DNA of 64,000 nucleotides, taken from Desulfuromonadaceae bacterium (lineage in GTDB: Bacteria > Desulfobacterota > Desulfuromonadia > Geobacterales > Pseudopelobacteraceae). Position 1 is the stretch's first letter. Every line of letters starts with the position of its first letter. A program made the translations under genes and the position numbers. The stretch spans positions 1 to 64,000 of the forward strand of contig JAQUHA010000012.1 of assembly GCA_028683855.1 (NCBI GenBank), given 5' to 3'. Shown here in pieces: positions 41,172 through 52,077 of the stretch. The notes beneath the pieces are model-generated. The model did not search any database, had not been told where the DNA came from, and saw only the letters and a list, made by a program, of their open reading frames with translations.

Positions 41172-42620
41172 TCAGCTGTTGCAGCAGACGTTCTGTTCCC
41201 GGGCTGCCCTGGTTTCGTCCAGCCTCGATATCGGCATGGTCAATGGTGCATCGAGCAGTGCCTGCGGGTCTGTTTCGGCTGTTTTTGCAGCTTCAATCAT
41301 TACCTCTATGAATGCGTCCATTGTTGCCTTGCTTTCAGTTTCAGTCGGTTCGATCATTATCGCTTCTTTTACGATCATCGGGAAGTAAACGGTCGGAGGG
41401 TGATACCCTCTGTCGATAAGAAACTTCGCAATATCTATGGCATGAACACCATGTTCCAGCTGTCTGGATGCCGAGAATACACATTCATGCATACAGGTCA
41501 TGTCGTAAGGTAGATCGTAATACCCCTTCAGCTTTTCCTTTATGTAGTTTGCGTTAAGAACCGCCTGTTCGGAAACAGTGATCAGCCCTTCCCGCCCCAG
41601 CATGATGATGTATGCGTATGCTTTCGCCATAACACCGAAATTGCCGAAAAAGTTTGCCGTACGCCCTATGGAGACGCCGTTGGCTGTCTCCAGCTGAAGT
41701 ACGCCGTTATCGTTCATAACAATGCGCGGTTGCGGAAGAAACGGGATCAAAGATTTTTTCACTCCGACCGGGCCGGAGCCTGGACCGCCGCCGCCGTGCG
41801 GAGTGCCGAAAGTCTTATGCAGGTTGACGTGAACTACGTCGAAACCTACATCGCCCGGCTTTACCTTGCCCATTATGGCGTTAAGGTTCGCTCCGTCGTA
41901 GTACATAAGGGCATCGTGACTGTGGGCTATATCGCTTATCTCCTTGATATGGGGGTTGAAAAGACCCAGTGTATTGGGACAGGTCATCATGACTGCGGCT
42001 ACTTCATCAGACATGGCTGCCTTGAACAGTTCGAGATTCATGTCGCCGTATGGCGCGGTCGGTACGGTTATAATCTCATACCCTGCGATTGCTGCCGAGG
42101 CAGGATTTGTACCGTGAGACGAGTCCGGCACTACCACATATTTCTTTTTTGCCTTATTCCCTTTTGCGGCATGGTAGGCTGATATCAGCATGATACCGGT
42201 CATTTCACCGTGAGCGCCGGCAAGCGGCTGTGTGGTTACTTCGTCCATTCCGGTAATATCTGCCAGCATCTCTCCCAGGTCGTGGAGCATCCCCAGAGTC
42301 CCCTGACAGAAATCCGCACCGCCGGGCAGCAGAGCTGTCATTGGGTGACACCCTGCAAAAAGTGCCGATGCATTTTCAAGAACCTTTGCGTTGTACTTCA
42401 TGGTACACGAACCGAGCGGATAGAAGTTTGTGTCCACCGAAAAGTTCCGACGCGAAAGGTTGGTGAAGTGCCTTACCAGATCGAGCTCTGAGACTTCTGG
42501 GAGGTCTGCACTCCCGGCGCGCAGCAGCGAGGCGGGGAGAGCGACTGCGGAAGGAACATCGGATGCCGGGAGTTTGATTCCGCGACGCCCTGCTACAGAC
42601 TGTTCATAGATCAATTGCAT
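41172..42620 (-). CDS. gcvPB: Glycine dehydrogenase (decarboxylating) subunit 2
   Basis: [44 protein letters not shown]. Confidence 0.97.
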   Translation of the reverse strand: MQLIYEQSVAGRRGIKLPASDVPSAVALPASLLRAGSADLPEVSELDLVRHFTNLSRRNFSVDTNFYPLGSCTMKYNAKVLENASALFAGCHPMTALLPGGADFCQGTLGMLHDLGEMLADITGMDEVTTQPLAGAHGEMTGIMLISAYHAAKGNKAKKKYVVVPDSSHGTNPASAAIAGYEIITVPTAPYGDMNLELFKAAMSDEVAAVMMTCPNTLGLFNPHIKEISDIAHSHDALMYYDGANLNAIMGKVKPGDVGFDVVHVNLHKTFGTPHGGGGPGSGPVGVKKSLIPFLPQPRIVMNDNGVLQLETANGVSIGRTANFFGNFGVMAKAYAYIIMLGREGLITVSEQAVLNANYIKEKLKGYYDLPYDMTCMHECVFSASRQLEHGVHAIDIAKFLIDRGYHPPTVYFPMIVKEAIMIEPTETESKATMDAFIEVMIEAAKTAETDPQALLDAPLTMPISRLDETRAAREQNVCCNS

Positions 42621-43957
42621 AGCGCGACCCCCAGTTCCTTGACAAGCTGATCGATCTCTTTTTTGGTACGTTTTTCGGTAACAGTAATAACCAGGCAGTT
42701 TTCTGAGCCTTCGTAATACTCCCCGAGAGGGACACCGGCGGCAATGCCGTGCTGAAGAAGTGCGGCAACAACAAAACCGGCAGGTTTAGGGAGCCTCACT
42801 GTGAATTCGTTAAAAGTTGAAGCTGACTGCAGCACCGTGACACCGGGGAGGGTCGCGATCTGGTTTTTGGCGTATTCAGCTTTGTCACGGTTCAGCAGTG
42901 CCAGATCAACCAGCCCCTGTTTCCCTGTTGCGGAGAGGAAAATCAAGCCGCGCAGGGCGCAGAGCCCCTGGTTGCTACAGATGTTGGAGGTAGCTTTGTG
43001 ACGCTTTATATGCTGTTCACGAGCCTGCAGAGTCAGTACATAACCCCGTTTTCCGTTCCTGTCTGCTGTCTCGCCGATGATGCGTCCAGGCATATTCCTT
43101 ATAAAACTCTTTTTTGCCGCAATGAATCCGAATGAGGGACCACCGAAAGAGAGCGGATTGCCGAGGCTCTGTCCGTCACCAACAGCAATATCAACACCCA
43201 TTTCAGCCGGTGATTTTAGAATACCGAGCGCGATCGGGTATACGGAGCCTATAAGCAGTGCTCCGGCAGCATGAACCTGATCTGCGATGATGGTGAAATC
43301 TTCTATAGATCCGAAAAAGTTGGGGTTCTGCACCAGTACCGCAGCTACGCTGCTATCCAGCACTTCCGCTAACTCCTTTCGACCAAGCATACCATCCACC
43401 GGTGCAAGTTCAATGATCTCTACATCCAGATTAAAGAGATAGGTTTTAAGTATCTGTCGCGAGAACGGACTGACACAGCCGTCAACAACAATCTTATTAC
43501 GACCGGTTACGCGTAGCGCCATCATCGCGGCTTCGGCACAGGCTGTTCCACCGTCGTACAGAGAGGCGTTCGACACATCGAGTCCGGTAAGTCTGCAGAT
43601 TGCGGTCTGGTACTCGAACAGCGCCTGCAGAGTACCCTGTGAGCACTCCGGCTGATACGGTGTATAGGCAGTATAGAACTCGGAGCGCCCTGACAGATGG
43701 TCTACCACAGCTGGAATTATATGGTCGTAAAAGCCGCCGCCGATAAAGTTGACAATCCCCTGACCATTTTCATCAGCCAGAGCCTTCATCGAGTCAAAAG
43801 TCTCAAATTCGGACATTCCGGCAGGAATATTGAAATTTTTGGCTCGGAGTTCGGAGGGAATCGGGGCAAAAAGTTCCTCTACGGAAGAAACGCCTATAAC
43901 GGAGAGCATTTCTGCAATCTCCTCCGGCGTGTGCGGACAGTAGTGGCTGTCGTTCAT
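42611..43957 (-). CDS. gcvPA: Glycine dehydrogenase (decarboxylating) subunit 1
   Basis: [45 protein letters not shown]. Confidence 0.97.
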   Translation of the reverse strand: MNDSHYCPHTPEEIAEMLSVIGVSSVEELFAPIPSELRAKNFNIPAGMSEFETFDSMKALADENGQGIVNFIGGGFYDHIIPAVVDHLSGRSEFYTAYTPYQPECSQGTLQALFEYQTAICRLTGLDVSNASLYDGGTACAEAAMMALRVTGRNKIVVDGCVSPFSRQILKTYLFNLDVEIIELAPVDGMLGRKELAEVLDSSVAAVLVQNPNFFGSIEDFTIIADQVHAAGALLIGSVYPIALGILKSPAEMGVDIAVGDGQSLGNPLSFGGPSFGFIAAKKSFIRNMPGRIIGETADRNGKRGYVLTLQAREQHIKRHKATSNICSNQGLCALRGLIFLSATGKQGLVDLALLNRDKAEYAKNQIATLPGVTVLQSASTFNEFTVRLPKPAGFVVAALLQHGIAAGVPLGEYYEGSENCLVITVTEKRTKKEIDQLVKELGVALCN

Positions 43958-43969
43958 TGGTATATGCTC

Positions 43970-44341
43970 CTACAATGTTTTGAGGTAATCGTTATACTGA
44001 TCCTGATTCATCAGGTTGCTCAGTTCAGCGGCATCGGATATTTCAAGTTCCGCCATCCACCCTTCCGCTTCGGCACTTTCGTTGACCGCTTCCGGCTTAG
44101 TATCCAGAGAGTCGTTTACCTTGACTATATTGCCTGAAACAGGTGCAAATATATCACTGGCAGCCTTTACTGACTCGATAGCCCCAAGTATTCCGAACTG
44201 CTTGACTGTTTTGCCGACCTGAGGCAGCTCTACAAAGGTTATGTCCCCCAGTTCATGTGCAGCATGATCGCTGATGCCGACGATGCCTCTGTTTCCGTTT
44301 ACCTTTACCCATTCATGTTCTTTGGTGAAATAGATACTCAT
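43970..44341 (-). CDS. gcvH: Glycine cleavage system H protein
   Basis: KEHEWVKVNGNRGIVGISDHAAHELGDITFVELP, GAIESVKAASDIFAPVSG lipoylation site. Confidence 0.97.
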   Translation of the reverse strand: MSIYFTKEHEWVKVNGNRGIVGISDHAAHELGDITFVELPQVGKTVKQFGILGAIESVKAASDIFAPVSGNIVKVNDSLDTKPEAVNESAEAEGWMAELEISDAAELSNLMNQDQYNDYLKTL

Positions 44342-44387
44342 GCTTCTTCCTCCTGATAGTTTGTATGTTGAAAAAAACGTAAATATG

Positions 44388-45482
44388 TTATTGCGCGCGT
44401 ACAGATCCACCCTTAAAAAACGGCAGTTCGCAGATTGTCGCCTCCATGGAGACCCTTTCGTGATTAATCGTAATCTGTCTCCCTGCTGCTGCCAGCTCCG
44501 GCTTGATGAATCCGATCCCCACCCCTTTGCCGAGCATGGGGGAGAAAACGCCGCTGGTTACGTTGCCAACGATTTCACCGTCAACAGAGATATCATAGTG
44601 GTGGCGGGGGGAACGTCTACCGGAAACTTCAAAAGCGATCTTGGTGCGGGCTACACCCTTCTCCTTCAGTTTCAGCAGAGCTTCCTTGCCGACGAAACTT
44701 TTATCAAAGTTGACAAACGCTTCCAAACCGGCTTCCAGTGGTGTTGTCTCTTCATCAATATCACTGCCGTACAGCGAATAACCGACTTCAAGCCGGAGTA
44801 CGTCTCTTGCGCCAAGCCCCGCCGGTTTTACCCGTTCATCAGTCAGAAAGAGATCCCATAATTCACAAACCTTTTCCGACGGTATAAAAATCTCATACCC
44901 CAGTTCACCTGTATAGCCGGTTCGACTGACAACAGCCTCAACTCCAAGGATTTTCATGGTGATGAATTTGAAATAGGGGAGTGTGGCTACCTCTTCTCCG
45001 AAAAGTTCTACCATAACATATCTGGAAAGCGGGCCCTGAAGATCAAGTTTGCCTGTTGCCGCTGTTATGTCGGTAAATTCACCACCAGTCAGACGCCCCT
45101 TGATTGCTGCAAAATCCTTAGGAGCTGTAGCGGCATTTACCACGATCATTACTCTGTCTTCAGCCATTCGGAACACTATCAGGTCGTCTATTATCCCACC
45201 CTGCTCGTTCAGCAGAAAACCATAGCGTGAGCGACCGATCGGAATTGATTTGACGGAAAAGGTAAATACATTTTCAAGACCGCTTGAGTCGAAATCTCCA
45301 CGGAACATAAATTCGCCCATGTGGCAGATATCAAATAGCGCCGCCTGGCTGCGACACCAGTTATGCTCCGCAATAATTCCCTCATACTGAATAGGCATAT
45401 CCCATCCGCCGAATGGTGCCATAAGGGCATTCAAAGCACGATGCCGACTGCAGATAGGGGTTGCCTGAAGTTGCTCTTCCAT
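44388..45482 (-). CDS. gcvT: Glycine cleavage system aminomethyltransferase
   Basis: APFGGWDMPIQYEGIIAEH, VVSRTGYTGELGYEIF. Confidence 0.97.
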   Translation of the reverse strand: MEEQLQATPICSRHRALNALMAPFGGWDMPIQYEGIIAEHNWCRSQAALFDICHMGEFMFRGDFDSSGLENVFTFSVKSIPIGRSRYGFLLNEQGGIIDDLIVFRMAEDRVMIVVNAATAPKDFAAIKGRLTGGEFTDITAATGKLDLQGPLSRYVMVELFGEEVATLPYFKFITMKILGVEAVVSRTGYTGELGYEIFIPSEKVCELWDLFLTDERVKPAGLGARDVLRLEVGYSLYGSDIDEETTPLEAGLEAFVNFDKSFVGKEALLKLKEKGVARTKIAFEVSGRRSPRHHYDISVDGEIVGNVTSGVFSPMLGKGVGIGFIKPELAAAGRQITINHERVSMEATICELPFFKGGSVRAQ

Positions 45483-45741
45483 TTAATAGCTCCTTACCTT
45501 TATGTGTGTGGTTGGATATCTGACAGGTAGTGCTGCGCAATTCAGTAGTGGTGTCTGCATAGAGCTATACAGGTTTATCTCTGGCCGCTGAAATGAACGG
45601 GCATGGTAGAGCAAAAATTTGCGCCATGCAACTTTAAAAAACGATCTGTTTTTGAGAGCAGGCTGTGTCTGAATTTAGAGGTTGCAGCGAATTTTGCCGG
45701 AGGGATAAACGGAGTAAATGAAAGTCGGTTCTGTAAGAAGA

Positions 45742-45774
45742 AGGGCGCCTGCCGGAATCTCCGGTGAGCGCCCT
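45742..45774 (-). terminator. Terminator downstream of SlyD-like gene
   Basis: Hairpin AGGGCGC...CCGGagattCCGG...GCGCCCT followed by TCTTCTT on the minus strand. Confidence 0.7.
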
Positions 45775-45791
45775 CCGCTGTCTGTCAGTTG

Positions 45792-46310
45792 TTACTGAAT
45801 GCTTACGAGCTCAATCTCAAAAGTAACATCTTCGCCTGCTAAAGGGTGGTTTGCGTCAAATGTAACCTGATTCTCGTCAGCTGCAAGAACGACAACGTCA
45901 AGTTCTTCATCGTCTTCGTTGGAAAGGCTGAGTTCGTCACCGACTTCAGGTATCAGATCTTCAGGAAGTTCGCTGCGCGGCACTGAAAAAACCCTCTCCT
46001 TGTCGTACTCACCAAAGGCATCTGCTGCGGCAATTTTAACAATCTTCTTCTCACCGGGGGTCATCCCTACAATTGCCGCATCGATTTGCGGAAAGAGAAT
46101 CTCTTCTCCAAGCTTAAATGTCATAGGACCGCTTTCGTGACCGCCACATCCGCATTCATCATCTTCACATTCGTCATCACAGCATCCGTCTTCACAACAC
46201 GCATCTTCAGAGCACTCGAGATCTTCAAGAGTTGAATCAAATACCGTCCCATCTTCAAGTGTGCCGGTAAAATTAATCGTTACGATATTTCCTGTTTCTG
46301 CCTGAGCCAT
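45792..46310 (-). CDS. FKBP-type (SlyD-like) peptidyl-prolyl isomerase with Cys/acidic-rich insertion
   Basis: GTLEDGTVFDSTLED...GPMTFKLGEEILFPQIDAAIVGMTPGEKK; insertion CSEDACCEDGCCDDECEDDECGCGGH. Confidence 0.9.
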   Translation of the reverse strand: MAQAETGNIVTINFTGTLEDGTVFDSTLEDLECSEDACCEDGCCDDECEDDECGCGGHESGPMTFKLGEEILFPQIDAAIVGMTPGEKKIVKIAAADAFGEYDKERVFSVPRSELPEDLIPEVGDELSLSNEDDEELDVVVLAADENQVTFDANHPLAGEDVTFEIELVSIQ

Positions 46311-46676
46311 TTGGTGTACCTTCCGTTTCTATGTAAGTTATTTGTCGCGGCTGAACAAAATACGGGAGAGTTTGCCATTCGTCCAGAAAAATATTGAACG
46401 ACAGGGCGTTTTGTATATGCGGTGACCTTACAGATTTTACGACAGCTTAAGGGGTCAGAAAGCTGTTCATGCAGTCCATTTCTGCAGTACTTTGCCCGAC
46501 CCTGCCGATCAATCTTGAAAAAAGTAAAAAAATGCGTGGTAATACCGATTTCACACCTTTAAATGATGGTTTTTATTGTTGCTCTGCGTTATTCTTCGAC
46601 AGTTGTATTGAAGCTTGAAATAATATATATGCCGATTGTGAAATATATAAAGAAGCAGTTCGGATTTAGAGGCATT

Positions 46677-47972
46677 ATGAACAATCGAGACGAAATAGAG
46701 ACTCATCTCTCCAGAATAAAACTCCTGATGTCTGCTGAAAAGACTGAGGAGAATCAGGACACCCCGGAGGAGAATGAGGAGTTAAGGACTTTGGTCGGGA
46801 GCCTATCCCCCGTATTTATAGCCAGAATTCTTGAGGAGCTCTCTACCCAAGAGCAGCAGATTCTTTGGCATTTTGTCTCAGACCTCAAAAAAGATGAAAT
46901 TCTGCTTGAGGTGGAGGATTCCGTCCGCGTTGATCTGCTGTTTGAGGTGACACCTCAGATCCAGAGTACGAAGGTTCGTGTCTTTGACCTGTTTGAAGGG
47001 CGTTTACGACAGATTCCTATTGAAAACAGAGAGGTGCTGGCTAAAACAACACCAATATGGATTGATCTGGTAATGCCTGAAGATGAAGAGCTTGCGTGGG
47101 CGGGTGAACTGTTTGGCGTAAAACTCCCGGATCCCCGTAATTTGACTGATCTGGAGAGTAGCGCCCGTTTCTATGTTGAAGATAATGGTGAGGTGCATCT
47201 CCACTCTGATTTTCTTCTCGACAGGGAGGATGAATCCCGCAACGTGATGGTTGCATTTATTCTGAAGGGGGGGATTCTCTTTTCGATTAGAAATGAGGAG
47301 CTCCCTGTATTCAGGCTTCAGCGACTTCGAGCAAGAGCAAAAGCGGGATACGTTTCAGAGGCAAAAGATGTGCTTCTGGATCTTTATGCTGCCGATGTAG
47401 AATACTCTGCAAATGCGCTTGAAGATGTCTATTCGGAGCTTGAGGCTGTCGGCAGACAGGTCTACGGAACCAATATGACCGATGAAGAGTCGGCAAATAT
47501 ACTATCTGCAATTGCAGAGGAGGAAGATCTTAACGGACGTATTCGCCGCAACGTCAGGGATACGCGCCGCGCTCTATCTTTCCTTATGCGCGGCAAATTC
47601 CTGTCTGAAATGCAGTACGAGGATGTCAGGGAAATACTCCGAGATATTGAATCGCTGGATGGGCATACGGCTTTTCTGTTTAATAAAATAAACTTTCTGA
47701 TGGATGCAATAGTCGGTTTTATCAACATAAACCAGAATAAAGTTATCAAACAGCTAACCATTATCAGTATTATTTTCATGCCGCTCAATTTTCTGGCAGG
47801 GGTCGGGGGGATGTCGGAATACTCGATGATGACCCACGGAATTCCATGGCCGGTTTCATACCTTATATTCACAATTGCGATGATTTTGCTAGGGTGGATC
47901 ACATACATCATCCTACGCTATTTTGGAAATCGCAAATTGACAAGCAGCCCTCTGTCGGTCAGAAAATCGTAG
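46677..47972 (+). CDS. CorA-family divalent cation transporter
   Basis: C-terminal two TM with GGMSEYSMMTHGIPW at the GMN position; start uncertain. Confidence 0.85.
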   Translation: MNNRDEIETHLSRIKLLMSAEKTEENQDTPEENEELRTLVGSLSPVFIARILEELSTQEQQILWHFVSDLKKDEILLEVEDSVRVDLLFEVTPQIQSTKVRVFDLFEGRLRQIPIENREVLAKTTPIWIDLVMPEDEELAWAGELFGVKLPDPRNLTDLESSARFYVEDNGEVHLHSDFLLDREDESRNVMVAFILKGGILFSIRNEELPVFRLQRLRARAKAGYVSEAKDVLLDLYAADVEYSANALEDVYSELEAVGRQVYGTNMTDEESANILSAIAEEEDLNGRIRRNVRDTRRALSFLMRGKFLSEMQYEDVREILRDIESLDGHTAFLFNKINFLMDAIVGFININQNKVIKQLTIISIIFMPLNFLAGVGGMSEYSMMTHGIPWPVSYLIFTIAMILLGWITYIILRYFGNRKLTSSPLSVRKS

Positions 47973-48053
47973 TGCTGAATAAATACCGCCGGCAATCTGT
48001 TTTCAGTTTCTCCCCTAAAATTTCATTTGCCAACTACTGGTGTCCGCTGACTA

Positions 48054-49298
48054 ATGACCTATAATAATCCGCTCAACCGGAAGCGCTGGACAATTTTCGC
48101 CACATTGGCGCTCATGTACATTCTGGTTTATTTCTACCGGGTTTCGCTTGCTGTAGTGGCACGCGACATCTCCCTCGAACTCCATTTGACACCGGAGCAG
48201 CTTGGAACTCTCTCAGGAATACTCTTTTTCGTCTACGCAGTAGCTCAACTCCCATTGGGACCTATGATAGATCGTTTGGGGAGCCGCTTGGTAATAAGTG
48301 CTTTCGGAATGCTGACGACTCTTGGCGGACTCCTCTTCTCGGCAGCAGATACATTTGCAGTTGCGATTGTTGCAAGGATGCTTATCGGTCTTGGTACAGC
48401 ATCGGTTTTGATGGCGACCTTTACCCTTTTCAGCCACTGGTTCAGCAAACAGGAATTCGGACGTGTCTCCGGCTTGATGGTCGCAATTGGAAATGTCGGC
48501 AATCTTGTCGCCACCGCGCCGCTGGCTCTTGCCGTAGGGGTATTTGGCTGGAGGAATTCATTTCTCTTTGCCGGAATACTGCAGGCAGCGGTTACCATTC
48601 TGGTTTTTATCAAAGTTGAGGATAGACCTGAAGGTTATACAACTCATGAAGAGCCCACTCAACAGACGAAGAGGGGGATGATGGATGCGTGGGGAGAAAT
48701 TTTCGGAAAGCTTGATTTCTGGCTTCTGGGTGTAATCTCGTTTTTCTGGTACGGCAACTATCTGGCTCTTCAGGCTCTATGGGGCGGCCCCTATCTAATG
48801 GAGGTTATGCACCTTTCACGCAAAGCAACCGGAAGTATGCTGATGTTCACTTCATTTGGTTTTATTTTCGGGAGTCTGATCGCAGACTCACTGGCAAGAC
48901 GGTTTTTTAAATCATACAGAAAAACGCTGCTGACCGGACAGATACTCCTCCTCGCTCTTATGACGGCTTTTCTTGGGTGGGCAGAATTTATTCCGACAGC
49001 ACTTCTTGCCGTAATGTTTTTTGTTATCGGCATTGCCGTATCCAGCGGAGTGATGATCTACCCGATAATAAGATCTATGTTTTCGGTCTCAATAGTTGGA
49101 ACCGCCCTGACTTCACTTAATTTCTATGTTTTGATGGGGGCGGCGGTTACACAGCAGGTTATGGGAATTATTGTCGGGACTTACGGAGACATGGCGGGGG
49201 GGATGTCGGCAGAGGCTTTTCATGCGGCTTTCATATTTCCTGTGACCGGCCTGGCATTATCGGTAGTTCTCTACTCCCGCTCAAAGGAGTACTGCTGA
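48054..49298 (+). CDS. MFS transporter
   Basis: 414 aa, 12 TM pattern, RLGSRLVISAFGMLTTLGG motif-A-like loop. Confidence 0.93.
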   Translation: MTYNNPLNRKRWTIFATLALMYILVYFYRVSLAVVARDISLELHLTPEQLGTLSGILFFVYAVAQLPLGPMIDRLGSRLVISAFGMLTTLGGLLFSAADTFAVAIVARMLIGLGTASVLMATFTLFSHWFSKQEFGRVSGLMVAIGNVGNLVATAPLALAVGVFGWRNSFLFAGILQAAVTILVFIKVEDRPEGYTTHEEPTQQTKRGMMDAWGEIFGKLDFWLLGVISFFWYGNYLALQALWGGPYLMEVMHLSRKATGSMLMFTSFGFIFGSLIADSLARRFFKSYRKTLLTGQILLLALMTAFLGWAEFIPTALLAVMFFVIGIAVSSGVMIYPIIRSMFSVSIVGTALTSLNFYVLMGAAVTQQVMGIIVGTYGDMAGGMSAEAFHAAFIFPVTGLALSVVLYSRSKEYC

Positions 49299-49306
49299 CC
49301 TCTTCT

Positions 49307-49810
49307 CTAATCCAGTTCTTCTCCTACTATTTCCATCTCATCGGTAATCTGCTTCAACGCAGGATCTTTTTTCCGTAACGCCACTACCAGCCAGTAACAG
49401 AGAGCATATCCGGCAAGAGCGGCAAAAAAACCTATCACAGAACTTCCGAGAATAATTGCAGTTGCGTACTGCTTGATAGCCCCCCATTCAAGGGTTGTGA
49501 TATGAATTGGGGCAGGAGTGTTGCCAAGCATGGTTTCGCCAAGTTTGTAACTCGCGACGAGAACAGGGACGATTGTAAGCGGAGTGTTAACCCATACACC
49601 GGTTATACAGGTCAATTTGTTAAGACGGAAGATGAAAGCGAGCGCGATTGCAAGCGGAGTATGGCAGCCAAAAAAGGGGGTAAATCCGATGAATACCCCT
49701 ACGGCAAAACCGGTAGCGATATGCCCCGGGTGAGCGTCCAGAGAAAGTATCTTTTTAAATCGCTGCTTGATGTTATCAGTAGAGATCACATGGCACTCCC
49801 TTGAGAGCAA
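49307..49810 (-). CDS. DUF2062 domain membrane protein
   Basis: HPGHIATGFAVGVFIGFTPFFGCHTPLAIALAFIFRLNKLTCITGVWVNTP. Confidence 0.88.
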   Translation of the reverse strand: MLSRECHVISTDNIKQRFKKILSLDAHPGHIATGFAVGVFIGFTPFFGCHTPLAIALAFIFRLNKLTCITGVWVNTPLTIVPVLVASYKLGETMLGNTPAPIHITTLEWGAIKQYATAIILGSSVIGFFAALAGYALCYWLVVALRKKDPALKQITDEMEIVGEELD

Positions 49811-50129
49811 CTTTACGTCCTGCTTGCCCCGTTGTCAATTTATTAGAACTTTAGAGGGTTTTCCGTAGCATTTTATTAGCGCCCGATTTTTTTCTGCAAT
49901 TAATACAAATCAGGAATAATCTGCAGACAGTTTTCTTCTTGCCCAACTCCCCTCCTTATGTTAAACAGAACGTCCGATCTTTACACCGTTTTACGAACTT
50001 AATCCGTGAGACTCAGGTTCAGACCACTAGAAAGGCTCTGCTCTGTTTACGGAAAAGTTGAATAATTTCAAGACAATGTTGAAGTAAGTATGTGAGTGTA
50101 TTTTGGGTTTTACTCATTTTGCAGATGGA

Positions 50130-50237
50130 GATGATAGCCGGGCCTCGCGCAACGGCACGCCGTGAACTCCGCCAGGTCCGGAAGGAAGCAACGGCAGCGG
50201 CTTCTGTTGTGTGCCGCGGGTAAACCCGGCTATCATC
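50130..50237 (+). ncRNA. ffs: Bacterial small SRP RNA (4.5S type)
   Basis: Conserved ccaggtccggaaggaagcaac core; closing stem GATGATAGCCGGG/CCCGGCTATCATC. Confidence 0.95.
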
Positions 50238-50332
50238 TGCGTCTGCAAATTTTTTTCTTCAATATTCCCCATTAGCCTTATTAACACTCCCCGTCTTATC
50301 GCACGGAGAGTTTAAGTTAAACTACCTGCGAG

Positions 50333-52042
50333 GTGTACCTCTTGTCCAACGGCACGCATTATGAAGTCCTGGCGAGGAAATACCGTCCCCAAAAATTTTC
50401 CGAACTAGCCGGTCAGGAGCACGTCAGTCGCACCCTGCAGAACGCCATTGACTCAGGTCGTGTTGCTCATGCGTTTCTTTTTACAGGTGCGAGAGGAGTT
50501 GGCAAAACAAGTACTGCTCGCATCATGGCGAAAACTCTTAACTGTGAAAAAGGAGTTACTCACGAGCCGTGCAATATCTGCCCTCAATGTATTGAAATAA
50601 CAAAAGGCTCTTCAACCGATGTTTTTGAAATTGACGGTGCCTCAAATAACGGCGTAGACGATGTCCGCGACCTTCGCGAAAACATCAAGTATCTCCCCTC
50701 TCACAGTCGTTACCGCATAATCATCATCGATGAAGTCCATATGCTCTCCACCAACGCCTTTAATGCACTCCTCAAAACACTTGAAGAGCCACCGGAGCAT
50801 GTAAAATTCATATTCGCAACAACCGAACCCCATAAACTTCCGGTAACAATCCTATCACGCTGCCAGCGCTTTGACTTCAAGCGTGTAACCCTGCCGAAGA
50901 TAATTTCAAGATTAAGAGAGATTGCCGGCACGGAATCAGTTGAAATTTCCGATGTATCGCTTGCTCTGATTGCCCGAAAGGGTGACGGAAGTATGCGTGA
51001 TTCGCTTACCGCATTTGATCAGGTGCTTGCCTTTTGCGGCAACACTGTAAAGGACGAGGACGTTGCCACGCTGCTTGGCGCCATCGACAGAAGGCTGCTT
51101 GGTGAAATTTCTGCTGCGGTTTTTGCGGGCGACACTCAGGGGGTTCTTGAAGGTGTAAAAAAGGTTGACCTTGTAGGGTACAATATGCGGCAATTCTGTC
51201 AGGAGCTGATTGAGCACTTCCGCAATCTTCTTGTAATACGCTCTGTAAAAAAACCGGAGGATATTCTTGAACTGACCGGAGCAGAGCTGGAGGAGTTAAA
51301 CAGGCAGACGATTAATATCTCCCCTCTGGACATTCAGCGCCGTTTAACTCTCTTCATAAAAGCCGAATCCGAAATGGGATATGCCAGCTTTCCGCGCCTT
51401 ATTGTCGAAATGGCTCTTCTTAAGGCTTCTCTTCTTGAGCCTGTTGTACCTATTCAGGAGCTGATTGAAAAAATAAAATTACTGGAGACCTCAGCGGTTC
51501 ATACCCCTTCTCTTCCGTGGGAAACAGATAAAATTTCACCTCACGCTTCTCCGGCTCACAGCAGACCTTTTACAGACTCTACGCCGGTCAAAAACCAGCA
51601 GTTTGCCGATGATGCTCCGTTATCCCCGGCGTGTTTGGGTGGCAATACCGACTGGGGACGTCTTGTAACATTTGTAAACGAAAAAGATCGTCAGCTTGGA
51701 TCTGTACTTGAACATGGGAGCCCTCTTAAACAGGAGACCGGAGTTATTGAGATCGGATTCCCGGCAGGCAGTTATTTTTTAACGGCAGCGCAGGATGCTG
51801 ATTTTGTTTCGGACGTTCAAAAACTGGCTTGCTCGTTTACTGGAGGAAATACCGTTATAAGGGTAAAATCGATTGAGTCCGGACTATCCGACACCCCGTT
51901 ATCTCTGGCAGAAAAAAAAAAAATTGAGTCAGAGCAGCACATTGAAGAGTTGAGGCGGGAAGTTGACAGCACTCCCCTCATACTTGAAGCGAAACGTGTT
52001 TTCGGATCTGAAATTGTAGAAATACTGGAACTTAAAAATTAG
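50333..52042 (+). CDS. dnaX: DNA polymerase III subunits gamma/tau
   Basis: LARKYRPQKFSELAGQEHVSRTLQNAI, FTGARGVGKTSTARIMAKTLNC. Confidence 0.97.
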   Translation: MYLLSNGTHYEVLARKYRPQKFSELAGQEHVSRTLQNAIDSGRVAHAFLFTGARGVGKTSTARIMAKTLNCEKGVTHEPCNICPQCIEITKGSSTDVFEIDGASNNGVDDVRDLRENIKYLPSHSRYRIIIIDEVHMLSTNAFNALLKTLEEPPEHVKFIFATTEPHKLPVTILSRCQRFDFKRVTLPKIISRLREIAGTESVEISDVSLALIARKGDGSMRDSLTAFDQVLAFCGNTVKDEDVATLLGAIDRRLLGEISAAVFAGDTQGVLEGVKKVDLVGYNMRQFCQELIEHFRNLLVIRSVKKPEDILELTGAELEELNRQTINISPLDIQRRLTLFIKAESEMGYASFPRLIVEMALLKASLLEPVVPIQELIEKIKLLETSAVHTPSLPWETDKISPHASPAHSRPFTDSTPVKNQQFADDAPLSPACLGGNTDWGRLVTFVNEKDRQLGSVLEHGSPLKQETGVIEIGFPAGSYFLTAAQDADFVSDVQKLACSFTGGNTVIRVKSIESGLSDTPLSLAEKKKIESEQHIEELRREVDSTPLILEAKRVFGSEIVEILELKN

Positions 52043-52077
52043 TAAAAACTCTGCATAATAATAAATATTTAGGAGGC

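Noticed and set aside
45483-45740. Glycine riboswitch upstream of gcvT
   Set aside because: I could not find the conserved tandem glycine aptamer core on the minus strand; a covariance-model search would be needed.
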